Numbered from the stretch's first letter, positions 1 through 7,081 are shown. The stretch is DNA of 7,081 bases from Bacteroidales bacterium (GCA_023145555.1 JAGLDO010000117.1:1-7081); one strand, 5' to 3'. Made by a program: numbers and translations. Notes: generated by a model from the letters alone, not told the origin.

Positions 1-57
1 TTTTTTATATTACAATTTGTAATTATAACATTTAAGGGGACTTTTAACAAAAATATT

Positions 58-2439
58 TTACTCTATTCTAATTCCCATCACTAAAATATCATCTATTTGA
101 TTATTAAGTCCCCTCCAACTTTCAATATTTTCATTCAAAGCCTTTTTCTGTTCAGACATAGTTAATTCTTGCAATTTGAGAATTAGTTGCCTGAAATTTT
201 CTGCCTTAAATCTTTCCCCTTTAGATCCGCCAAATTGGTCAAGATATCCATCTGTAGAAAGATATACAGTATCTCCCTTTTTTATACCAATTTTATGGTT
301 TGTAAAAGATTTATCTGCCAATCGACTGATGCAAATAGATATTCTATCTGCTTTTATTTCTTTTAGTTTATATCCTTCAATGTCAGTACTTATAATATAT
401 AATGAATTCATTGCTCCTGCATATTGAAGCACATGATTTTTTTTATTGACAGATATTAAGCTAATATCCATTCCATCATCAACTTCTCCGAATTCCCCTG
501 TTTGATGCAAAGATTCAATAATGTTTATTCGTAAATGATTTAATATTTCAGATGGTTTTGTAATTCCTTTTTCATTGACAATTTTATTTAAAAAAGTTAT
601 TCCAAGCATACTCATAAATCCACCCGGCACACCATGACCTGTGCAATCACCAATTGCAATTATTGTTTGTCCATTATTTTCAGAAATCCAGTAAAAATCT
701 CCACCGACAATTCCCTTTGGTTTATTAAGAATAAAATATTCGTTTAATATATTATTAATAAAATCATCTGAAGGAAAAACGGCAGTTTGTATTCGTTTTG
801 CATACTGAATGCTATCAGTAATATCTTGTTTTTGACGTGATATTTCATCTCTTTGTTTAATCGCCAAATCTCTTTTTGTTTCAATATCGTCCCTCTGAGC
901 TTCTATTTCATCCTTTTGTTGTAATATTTTTTCTTCAAACTCTTTAATTTTGCTAATATCAGAATCAATAGCAACTAATTTTTCTATTTTATTATCAACT
1001 AAAATTGGTGTAAGTGTTGTTTGAACCCAAATTTCTTTATTGCTTTTTGTTATAAAAAAAGATTCGAAAATAACAGGTTCTTTTTTCTCCAGACAATGAT
1101 AAATCATTTCCTGATTGTTAGTATTTAGATTGGCGTTCATTATATTCCCGCCAAAATCATTAATAAATTCGTTCAACGAAAGTTCATACATACGAGTAAA
1201 TCCTTGGTTAACCCATTCAAAATTACCTTTAGAATCCATTATTATTACTGCATTGTCAGTCTCTCTGGCAACAATTGATAATTTCTCAAGTTCTTTATTG
1301 ACAATTTCAAGATGTTCAGCCTGAGTTTGAATCTCCTCTTTTTGTTGTGTAATTTCAAAATTTTTTTCAACCAATTTTCTATTTGATTCTTTTTTTATTC
1401 TATATGCTTTGTAAATATAAAATACTAAACCTAAAATCAGGATAATTAATGCTATGAATAAAAATAAGATAAGACGTTGCATTTTTATTTTTTCTAATTG
1501 CTTATTAAGATTAGCATTTAAAGACTCTATTTCATTTTGACGACTTGTAATTTCATTTTTTTGTTTTTCTAGCACAAAATTTTGGTCTTCTACATTATTT
1601 TTTTGTTTATTAATTTCGGTTTGTTGTACTTTAATTATTGCTTCTTGTTCGATTCTTTCTTTTTCTTTTATATCAAGCAACTTTATTTTTAAGTCTATTT
1701 TTTTTTGCTGTTTTATATTTTCTTCAACCAAATTATTAAGCTTCTCCTTTTGAAAATTAATATTTTTCTGTTGTAATATTATATTCTCTTTCTGATTTTT
1801 TATTGTTTCGCTCTGTTTAACGATTTCTTCTTTCTGTCCGGCAATTTTACTTCTTTGTGTTTTAACTTTTTCTTTTTCACTCTCTAGTAATTCATCTGTT
1901 TTAAAGTAGAGCTTTTTTAATTCGGATTTGGATTTTTTTATAGCAATTAATTTCGGTAAAATTACCAGATTTTCATTCTTAACATTTTTTTCATTTAATT
2001 CAAACTGCCAAGTCCCATTTACATAAACAAAATTTATCATTGATTTGTTAAAATCATAATCATTAGTTATCAATAAAGTATTTGTCCGTTTAATCTTTTC
2101 TGAAATTTTATTAATCTCTGAATTTCGTTTTTTTAAGACATACAATATTTGAGTTCTATTAAGGTCTTCAACATCACTAAAATTAATAATTTTTATTGGT
2201 TTATTTTTCAGTAGTCGTATCTCTACCATATTCCTTAATGCCTGGAATAAAACTGTATCATTTCCAAATACTCCAATTTTAAAAGTATCAATATTATTTT
2301 CGTTTTCCCATTTAATATAAGTTGCAAAATTATATATATATGCAGTTTTTAAATTAGCATCACTAGTATTCTGTGCACTTGAATAACAAGTTATTATTAA
2401 CAAGATTATAATAAATAAATATTTTATTTTATTTCTCAT
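58..2439 (-). CDS. YfiR-like / coiled-coil / PAS / SpoIIE-type PP2C transmembrane sensor phosphatase
   Basis: Predicted inner-membrane signalling protein of 793 aa that dephosphorylates Ser/Thr on a partner, in this family typically an anti-sigma-factor antagonist. Seen in order: signal peptide (residues 1-23, ending CYSSAQ); YfiR-like (DUF4154) periplasmic domain about 28-170, with AYIYNFATYIKW near its start; long coiled coil about 171-320; one membrane helix 322-344; second coil 350-388; PAS domain about 388-498 (AVIIMDSKGNFEWVN); third coil 500-545; SpoIIE-type PP2C domain 545-793. Phosphatase motifs look complete: GGDFYW (579-584), GDCTGHGVPGG (597-607), DDGMD (654-658), STDGYLDQFGG (728-738) and QIDDILVMG (781-789), so the metal-binding aspartates are present and activity is likely. 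ATG at 2439 is preferred because it gives a clean signal peptide; a GTG at 2466 would add nine residues (MKLVLKYKL) in front of it. No Shine-Dalgarno is visible, as usual in Bacteroidota. The stop is TAA at 58-60. Its partner is not in the window. Domain calls are firm; the signal and target are unknown. Confidence 0.93.
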   Translation of the reverse strand: MRNKIKYLFIIILLIITCYSSAQNTSDANLKTAYIYNFATYIKWENENNIDTFKIGVFGNDTVLFQALRNMVEIRLLKNKPIKIINFSDVEDLNRTQILYVLKKRNSEINKISEKIKRTNTLLITNDYDFNKSMINFVYVNGTWQFELNEKNVKNENLVILPKLIAIKKSKSELKKLYFKTDELLESEKEKVKTQRSKIAGQKEEIVKQSETIKNQKENIILQQKNINFQKEKLNNLVEENIKQQKKIDLKIKLLDIKEKERIEQEAIIKVQQTEINKQKNNVEDQNFVLEKQKNEITSRQNEIESLNANLNKQLEKIKMQRLILFLFIALIILILGLVFYIYKAYRIKKESNRKLVEKNFEITQQKEEIQTQAEHLEIVNKELEKLSIVARETDNAVIIMDSKGNFEWVNQGFTRMYELSLNEFINDFGGNIMNANLNTNNQEMIYHCLEKKEPVIFESFFITKSNKEIWVQTTLTPILVDNKIEKLVAIDSDISKIKEFEEKILQQKDEIEAQRDDIETKRDLAIKQRDEISRQKQDITDSIQYAKRIQTAVFPSDDFINNILNEYFILNKPKGIVGGDFYWISENNGQTIIAIGDCTGHGVPGGFMSMLGITFLNKIVNEKGITKPSEILNHLRINIIESLHQTGEFGEVDDGMDISLISVNKKNHVLQYAGAMNSLYIISTDIEGYKLKEIKADRISICISRLADKSFTNHKIGIKKGDTVYLSTDGYLDQFGGSKGERFKAENFRQLILKLQELTMSEQKKALNENIESWRGLNNQIDDILVMGIRIE

Positions 2440-2483
2440 CAGTTTATATTTTAGAACTAATTTCACTAATTAACACGAATTAA

Positions 2484-2561
2484 TAGCTTTTTCGGATTTG
2501 CAACACAAAAATTGAAAACCTCATATACAACTTACGGATTGCAAATCCGTAAGAGCAGCTA
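2484..2561. repeat. 78-bp nested inverted repeat (REP/REPIN-like or leader RNA structure)
   Basis: The outer ends are TAGCT (2484-2488) and AGCTA (2557-2561). Inside, CGGATTTGCAA (2493-2503) is perfectly inverted at 2539-2549 as TTGCAAATCCG. The right copy also belongs to a tight palindrome at 2531-2553. This paired arrangement resembles REP-type palindromes arranged as inverted doublets, which in other bacteria are mobilised by TnpA-REP (Y1) transposases; no such gene is in the window. It would sit in the leader of the sensor gene if the predicted promoter is right. Confidence 0.55.
2531..2553. repeat. Perfect 10-bp stem, 3-nt loop palindrome
   Basis: CTTACGGATT (2531-2540), loop GCA, then AATCCGTAAG (2544-2553): a perfect 10-bp hairpin, locally GC-rich for this DNA. 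No T-run follows on either strand, so it is not a standard intrinsic terminator. On the minus strand it would form about 8 nt from the predicted start of the sensor transcript, where it could protect the mRNA 5' end or be a REP unit. Confidence 0.7.
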
Positions 2562-2567
2562 AATAAA

Positions 2568-2596
2568 ATTATATTCATTCTTGTTTGTGTTGACAA
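2568..2596 (-). promoter_or_regulatory. Putative promoter of the sensor phosphatase gene
   Basis: On the minus strand TTGTCA (2596-2591) is followed after exactly 17 bp by TATAAT (2573-2568). The same DNA also nearly fits the Bacteroidota pattern of TTTG and TAnnTTTG: TTTG overlaps the -35 box and TAATTTTA overlaps the -10 box, with a 22-bp gap. Transcription would start near 2561 and leave a leader of about 120 nt that contains the nested inverted repeat. Such AT-rich DNA yields box matches by chance, so this is a prediction. Confidence 0.5.
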
Positions 2597-2755
2597 AATA
2601 TATATGGTTCATATTTAAAGCCTTATAAATATTAAGTTTATATTATATTAAAAAGAATATGCTAATAACTTATAAATATAATAAAAAAATTTATTTAAAA
2701 TAAGTATATTTATATATATCAATTCTTAAATTCAAATATATTGATAAACAGGTCA
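2597..2755. other. Extremely AT-rich spacer without a gene
   Basis: This stretch is almost pure A/T (for example about 7% G+C over 2641-2700). I see no open frame of meaningful length, no RNA gene and no tandem repeat. The only local structure is a weak 7-bp inverted repeat, TATCAAT (2717-2723) with ATTGATA (2740-2746), which in this composition is probably chance. Confidence 0.6.
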
Positions 2756-2992
2756 TAACCCGAAAAATTAACTTCGTTGAGGGCTTCGCCGTTCAGAATT
2801 TTTCTACGCTTAAGAATTACCAACAAATTTGGAGTTTTTAATAACCCCAAATTTGGGTACTTCTAATGCGGTGCCTCCCGCTTCGCTTCCCACTATCCAT
2901 CGCCTATTCATGCAATTGACTACATCGAGTTTCTGTTCACTTCTTTTTTGCTTGAACCACAAAGTGCTCGGCGAAGCCAATAAAACGGGTTA
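2756..2992. repeat. 237-bp GC-elevated element with imperfect terminal inverted repeats (MITE-like or structured RNA)
   Basis: G+C is about 41% across 2761-3000, against about 18% in the 60 bp on either side and 7-13% further out, so the boundaries are sharp. The ends are TAACCCG (2756-2762) and CGGGTTA (2986-2992). The arms can be aligned over 26 nt (2756-2781 with 2967-2992) with 18 matches. A perfect 10-bp inverted repeat also exists in a second register: GGCTTCGCCG (2782-2791) with CGGCGAAGCC (2969-2978). There is no transposase frame and no clear target-site duplication. The profile fits a short non-autonomous element or dispersed repeat, or else a folded non-coding RNA. I do not recognise a named family. 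Confidence 0.55.
2825..2854 (-). repeat. Internal hairpin of the GC-elevated element
   Basis: The arm at 2825-2836 (AAATTTGGAGTT) is inverted at 2843-2854 (AACCCCAAATTT) around a 6-nt loop, with one non-matching position out of twelve. That position is A-C in a plus-strand RNA but a G-U wobble in a minus-strand RNA, so the stem is continuous only if the minus strand is read. It overlaps a separate perfect 12-bp palindrome, CCCAAATTTGGG, at 2846-2857, which offers an alternative fold. Confidence 0.5.
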
Positions 2993-3009
2993 AGTTTGTA
3001 ACTTAAACC
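2987..3009. repeat. Hairpin at the right edge of the GC-elevated element
   Basis: GGGTTAAGTT (2987-2996), loop TGT, AACTTAAACC (3000-3009): seven base pairs, one mismatch, then two G-C pairs. It straddles the right terminal repeat. No T-run follows on the plus strand, so it is not a standard terminator. It could be part of the element's end structure. Confidence 0.4.
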
Positions 3010-3042
3010 ATAATCATTTCAATTAAAACATTGTATTTGCGT

Positions 3043-3071
3043 TAATAATTATATAATCATTATAATTATTA
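3043..3071. repeat. A/T-only 11-bp inverted repeat upstream of the macroglobulin gene
   Basis: TAATAATTATA (3043-3053) is inverted at 3061-3071 around a 7-nt centre, about 85 bp before the start codon. It could be an operator or a cruciform, but all arm bases are A or T in DNA of about 15% G+C, so chance is a serious alternative. Confidence 0.25.
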
Positions 3072-3155
3072 TTAAATTTATACTAACAATTTTGGTATAA
3101 CTTTTGTTTTATTTACAAAGCTTTTAAATTTTCTATTCATCTTAAATTAGAAATC

Positions 3156-6100
3156 ATGAATTCAAAACATTTTCCAAAGTCGTATATTATCATAATTATT
3201 TTTATGATTCTAGTAAGTTTTAAATTTAAAGATTCCTTCAATAATCAAAATCCAATACTTAATAACCAAGATGATAAACATAAGAAAGAATGGGCAAAAG
3301 TTGATTCTCTTGAGAAAAAAGGATTACCTAAATCTGCTTTAAAAATTGTTGAGGCTATTTATAAAAATGCGAAAGAAAACAACAATTCTCCCCAAATTAT
3401 AAAAACTCTTACATATAAGTTAAAATTCATTAATCAAACTACCGAAAACAATTTTGGCAATTTAATTATTGATACAAAAAAAGAAGCTCAATTATCAACA
3501 TTCCCAAACAATGCTATTTTACATTCAATGCTTGCCGAGATGTATTATATGTATTACAAAGCCAATCGTTGGAAATTTTATAAACGCTCACAGACAGCAA
3601 ATTTCGACAATAACGATTTAAGCACTTGGGATTTGAACACAATTTTGAGCACAATTATATACCATTACAAAACATCGTTAACCGAAAGTAGAAAGCTACA
3701 ACAAGTTCCTATAAATGAATATGATGACATAATAATTAAAGGCACTAAATCAAAAAAACTCCGCCCTACTTTATACGACTTTCTCGCTTTCAGGGCAGTC
3801 GATTTTTTCTCCAAAACAGAATTAAGCGTTTCGCGACCGGCTGATATGTTTCAACTTAAAGAAAATTTTTATTTTGATGATGCCAATATTTTTGCAAAAA
3901 AAAATATAACAACAACAGATACTCTATCATTACATTTTTATGCGGTTAATATTTTACAGAATTTATTAAATTTCAGACTTAAAAATGAAAATGAGGAAGC
4001 ATTTATTGATGCTGATTTAAAACGACTAACTTTTGTTTACCGATTTTCTGTAAATCAAAAAAAAGACAGTTTATACATTTCCGAATTAAAAAAATTACAT
4101 TCTAAATTTAAAGACAATCCTTATTCGTCAGAAATATCTTATTTAACAGCTCTGTTTTATAATAAAAGAGCAAAAAAATATAACAGCAAATTTAAAGAAA
4201 CTTCAATATATAAAAATGATAATAAAACAGCTTTTGATATTTGCAATAGTGTGATTAAAAAATTTCCTGAAACAAAAGGTGCCGAAAAATGCAAAAATTT
4301 AAAAGCTCAAATTGAAATTAAAAATCTGTCTTTTAATTTTGAAAAGAATGTAGCACCCAATAAAAATTTTGCTGTTAAAATAAATTACCAAAACGAGAAT
4401 GAAGCTTTTTTTAAGATTGTGACTTATGATAAAGAAAAAATAACAAGTACAAAACTTAATTATTCACGCGAAGAAATTTATGAGAAATTTATTAATAATG
4501 CCAAAACAATTTGGTCGTCATCAGTCAACATGCCTAAAGACAATGATTTTAACAGTCACTCATTAGAGTTTATTATTGACAAACTAAATGTTGGACAATA
4601 TGCATTGATTGTAGCAGACAATAAAGATTTTTCGTTTGACGGTAACATTGTTTCGTTTGATATGTTTACTGTAACAAATTTGAGCTACATAAAAAGAAAA
4701 AAAAATGACGGAGCAATTCAATTTTATGTGTTAAACAGAATTTCAGGCGAACCAATCAGCAATGTAAACGCACAGGTTTTTTATAAAAATTATGACTATA
4801 AAACCAGAAAGTTTGTTAGAATAAAAGGCAAAAATTACGTAACCGACAAAAAAGGATTTTTTGAGATTGACCCAAATCAAAACAGTAAAAATTTCTCTCT
4901 CGATTTTACTTATAACAACGATTTTTTAAGCACAAACAATACTTTCTATTCTTACAAAAACACTTTAAAGAAAAATGTTATTACAAAAACATTCTTTTTT
5001 ACCGACCGTGCCATTTATCGTCCGGGACAAACTGTTCATTTTAAAGGAATTATGATTGAAACTGCCGGCGATAAAAACAGTATTATCCCTAATTACTCGA
5101 GCACAATTATTTTTAAAGATGTTAATTACAAAAACATAAGCAAACTAAACCTTACAACAAATGAATTTGGAACATTCTCGGGTTCGTTTCAAATTCCAAA
5201 AAACATTTTAAACGGACTAATGCAGATAAGAAACAACAAAGGCTCTGTAGCGTTTTCGGTTGAAGAATATAAACGACCTAAATTCTTCGTAAAATTTAAT
5301 CCTTTAAAAGGAAATTATCTTCTAAATAATAAAATATCAATTACCGGCTTTGCAAAAAGTTATGCGGGTTCAAACCTCACAAACGCAACAGTAAAATACA
5401 CAGTTGAGAGAACGCCTTTGTGGCAAACCAAATATTATTATCCATACATAAATGCAAAAAAAGTTGTTATTAAAAACGGTAGTTGCACAACAAATAACAA
5501 TGGTGAATTTAACATTGAATTTACAGCTATTCCCGATTTATCTATACCAAAAACAAACGATGCAGCTTTTAACTACAGCATTACTGTTGATGTGACAGAT
5601 ATTAACGGTGAGACACAATCTGCCGACAAAAATATTTCTATAGCCTACAATGCTCTAAAAATTGACTTAGATTTGCCTAAAAAATTAAATAAAGATGAGT
5701 ATTCATTGACTAAAATAATCACTAAAAATTATAATAATGAATTTATTCCTGCCAAAGGTGATATTAAAATATACAGACTAAAAGAGCCTGAAATTACATT
5801 ACGAAACCGCTTATGGGAAAAGCCTGATAAATTTATTTATACTAAATCGGATTGGTATTCAAAATACCCAAATAATATTTATAAAGATGAAAGTACAAAA
5901 TTAGAAAAAATTAATATTGCTACTGATATTAAATTTGATACAGAACAAAACAAAACAATAGAAATCCAAAATATAAAAAAATGGAAGTCAGGAAAATATG
6001 TAGCCGAAATTTATTCAAAAGATATTTTGGGTAATAAAATTGTTGCAAAAAAATATTTCACTCTTTATTCGCCACACGATAAAGAAGTACCTTTTAAAAC

Positions 6101-7081
6101 TATTGACTGGTTTACTGCAATTAAAGACAAGGGTGAACCCGGAGAAAATGCTGTTTTCTTAATCGGGACTTCGTTAAAAAAAATAAATCTTTTGTATGAT
6201 GTTGAAAGCAAAAACAAAATAATCAGCTCAAAAAATATTCAATTAAAAAATAATCAGCAAATTATAAAAATCCCGATTATTGAAGCCTACAGAGGAAATT
6301 TTTCTGTTCATTTTACTTTTATTTATAATAACAGAATTTACAAACACGACGCAATTATTACTGTTCCTTACACAAATAAAAAACTGGATTTTGAGTTCAG
6401 CACTTTTAAAAACAAACTCTTGCCGGGTGCAAGCGAAGAGTGGAAAATAAAAATTAAAAACAATGCCGGCGAAAAAGTTGTAGCTGAAATGATGGCAGAC
6501 CTGTACGATGCTTCATTAGATAAATTTAAAAATAACATCTGGAATTTTAATATTTATAAAAAATATTACTCATCACTTTCGTGGAAGACAAATACTTTTT
6601 TCTCAACACGTTCTAATTCTATTTATAAAAATGTAAATAAATACTATAGTTTCCCTTCTGATACTTATAACAGTTTTAACTGGTTTGGCTTTAATTATTA
6701 CAGACCTCTAATGTATAAAAGCACAAAAAGAATGATGACCGGTGAAAAATCTATTCCTGAAGCACTGGACGACGAAATGGAAGAAGTTAGTAGCGTTTCT
6801 CCTATAACCAAACAAGCAGTTGGTGAGCCGGATAAACAAAAACAAGAGTCAGACAAAAAAAATATTTTAGAAGAACTGAATTTAATTAAAGCACGAACAA
6901 ATTTTAATGAAACAGCCTTTTTCTATCCTCAACTTAAAACCGATAATAATGGTGATGTAACAATTAAATTTACTATGCCCGATGCTCTTACTAAGTGGCG
7001 TCTTATGTGTTTCTCTCATACAAAAGATTTGGAATATGGTTTTATAGACAAAGAAATAATTACTCAAAAAAAATTAATGGT
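3156..7081 (+). CDS. Alpha-2-macroglobulin family protein, Bacteroidota type (3' end outside the window)
   Basis: Large exported protein; 1308 uninterrupted codons are visible and the frame is still open at the window edge. Related proteins are recalled as roughly 1800-2000 aa, so perhaps two thirds is present. Residues 1-27 form a basic then hydrophobic signal sequence (YIIIIIFMILVSF) without a lipobox cysteine. About 40-330 is helical and TPR-like (EWAKVDSLEKKGLPKSAL near 45-62), usual in this lineage. Beta-rich macroglobulin domains start near 390. TDRAIYRPGQTVHFKG (616-631) is the MG2-type signature, and VEEYKRPKF (702-710) closes that domain. AEMMADLYDASLD (1110-1122) marks the bait-region-type domain, followed by a polar stretch about 1188-1245. 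NFNETAFFYPQL (1249-1260) and MPDALTKWRLM (1274-1284) begin the A2M domain. The thioester and receptor-binding parts, if present, lie beyond the window. The family traps proteases in the envelope; the role here is inferred. ATG 3156 is the first in-frame start that includes the signal peptide. No Shine-Dalgarno is seen. Confidence 0.94.
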   Translation, partial: MNSKHFPKSYIIIIIFMILVSFKFKDSFNNQNPILNNQDDKHKKEWAKVDSLEKKGLPKSALKIVEAIYKNAKENNNSPQIIKTLTYKLKFINQTTENNFGNLIIDTKKEAQLSTFPNNAILHSMLAEMYYMYYKANRWKFYKRSQTANFDNNDLSTWDLNTILSTIIYHYKTSLTESRKLQQVPINEYDDIIIKGTKSKKLRPTLYDFLAFRAVDFFSKTELSVSRPADMFQLKENFYFDDANIFAKKNITTTDTLSLHFYAVNILQNLLNFRLKNENEEAFIDADLKRLTFVYRFSVNQKKDSLYISELKKLHSKFKDNPYSSEISYLTALFYNKRAKKYNSKFKETSIYKNDNKTAFDICNSVIKKFPETKGAEKCKNLKAQIEIKNLSFNFEKNVAPNKNFAVKINYQNENEAFFKIVTYDKEKITSTKLNYSREEIYEKFINNAKTIWSSSVNMPKDNDFNSHSLEFIIDKLNVGQYALIVADNKDFSFDGNIVSFDMFTVTNLSYIKRKKNDGAIQFYVLNRISGEPISNVNAQVFYKNYDYKTRKFVRIKGKNYVTDKKGFFEIDPNQNSKNFSLDFTYNNDFLSTNNTFYSYKNTLKKNVITKTFFFTDRAIYRPGQTVHFKGIMIETAGDKNSIIPNYSSTIIFKDVNYKNISKLNLTTNEFGTFSGSFQIPKNILNGLMQIRNNKGSVAFSVEEYKRPKFFVKFNPLKGNYLLNNKISITGFAKSYAGSNLTNATVKYTVERTPLWQTKYYYPYINAKKVVIKNGSCTTNNNGEFNIEFTAIPDLSIPKTNDAAFNYSITVDVTDINGETQSADKNISIAYNALKIDLDLPKKLNKDEYSLTKIITKNYNNEFIPAKGDIKIYRLKEPEITLRNRLWEKPDKFIYTKSDWYSKYPNNIYKDESTKLEKINIATDIKFDTEQNKTIEIQNIKKWKSGKYVAEIYSKDILGNKIVAKKYFTLYSPHDKEVPFKTIDWFTAIKDKGEPGENAVFLIGTSLKKINLLYDVESKNKIISSKNIQLKNNQQIIKIPIIEAYRGNFSVHFTFIYNNRIYKHDAIITVPYTNKKLDFEFSTFKNKLLPGASEEWKIKIKNNAGEKVVAEMMADLYDASLDKFKNNIWNFNIYKKYYSSLSWKTNTFFSTRSNSIYKNVNKYYSFPSDTYNSFNWFGFNYYRPLMYKSTKRMMTGEKSIPEALDDEMEEVSSVSPITKQAVGEPDKQKQESDKKNILEELNLIKARTNFNETAFFYPQLKTDNNGDVTIKFTMPDALTKWRLMCFSHTKDLEYGFIDKEIITQKKLM

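Noticed and set aside
9..23. Palindrome ATTACAA-T-TTGTAAT downstream of the sensor gene, considered as a terminator.
   Set aside because: The stem is short and A/T-rich with almost no loop, and in the direction of sensor transcription it is followed by A residues, not a T-run.
176..427. Plus-strand open frame of 83 codons inside the sensor gene.
   Set aside because: It is antisense to the conserved phosphatase domain and has no recognisable domain; it is a shadow of the real gene.
1115..1324. Plus-strand open frame of 69 codons inside the sensor gene.
   Set aside because: It is antisense to the PAS-coding part and has no independent support.
2719..2862. A 47-codon open minus-strand frame through the GC-elevated element, with a protein-like stretch (ILKRRKILNGEALNEV).
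   Set aside because: It has no ATG start, runs from the element into AT-rich flank, and overlaps hairpin arms that explain the sequence better. It may be a relic or a chance frame; a BLASTP hit to conserved proteins would revive it.
2756..2992. tRNA, tmRNA, RNase P RNA or a group II intron fragment within the GC-rich island.
   Set aside because: I found no tRNA cloverleaf, no tmRNA or RNase P signature blocks and no intron domain V motif.
3091..3106. TTTG followed by TATAACTTTTG before the macroglobulin gene, considered as a Bacteroidota promoter.
   Set aside because: The two boxes are far too close together and the second has an extra base compared with TAnnTTTG; no properly spaced upstream box was found.
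2440..3155. CRISPR array or tandem repeats in the intergenic region.
   Set aside because: The repeats seen are inverted pairs, not regularly spaced direct repeats, and there are no cas genes.
3896..3904. Nine-A runs in the macroglobulin gene (also 4697-4705), considered as programmed slippage or phase-variation sites.
   Set aside because: The frame continues intact through them and such runs are expected in a lysine-rich protein encoded by very AT-rich DNA.
6882..7067. Minus-strand open frame of 61 codons.
   Set aside because: It is antisense to the conserved A2M domain start of the macroglobulin gene, so it is a shadow frame.

Overview
The window looks like a piece of chromosome from a Bacteroidota (probably Bacteroidales-like) bacterium. 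The DNA is very AT-rich, coding sequence lacks Shine-Dalgarno motifs, and both large genes belong to types common in that phylum: a secreted alpha-2-macroglobulin-like protein with a helical N-terminal part, and a YfiR-like/coiled-coil/PAS/SpoIIE-type phosphatase sensor. The species cannot be named from the sequence alone.

Layout: positions 1-57 are a short AT-rich tail with no supported feature. A complete minus-strand gene (58-2439) encodes a membrane sensor phosphatase. A 716-bp intergenic region follows (2440-3155), and from it the two genes diverge. The second gene (plus strand, from 3156) encodes an alpha-2-macroglobulin family protein. It runs off the right end of the window after 1308 codons, still open.

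The intergenic region has three parts. Next to the sensor gene are a sigma70-like promoter (TTGTCA, 17 bp, TATAAT on the minus strand) and a 78-bp nested inverted repeat that would lie in the sensor's 5' leader. Then comes a stretch of extremely AT-rich DNA. Then there is a sharply bounded 237-bp island at about 41% G+C (flanks about 7-18%) with imperfect terminal inverted repeats and internal palindromes. It looks like a dispersed MITE-like repeat or a structured RNA rather than a gene.

Functionally, the sensor is predicted to read a periplasmic signal through its YfiR-like domain and pass it through long Ile/Gln-heptad coiled coils to a PAS domain and an apparently intact PP2C serine/threonine phosphatase. 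The alpha-2-macroglobulin-like protein is a separate, exported envelope protein, presumably a protease trap or structural envelope factor. Nothing in the sequence links the two functionally beyond divergent orientation. I see no convincing evidence of a wholly new system; the most open questions are the intergenic repeat elements.
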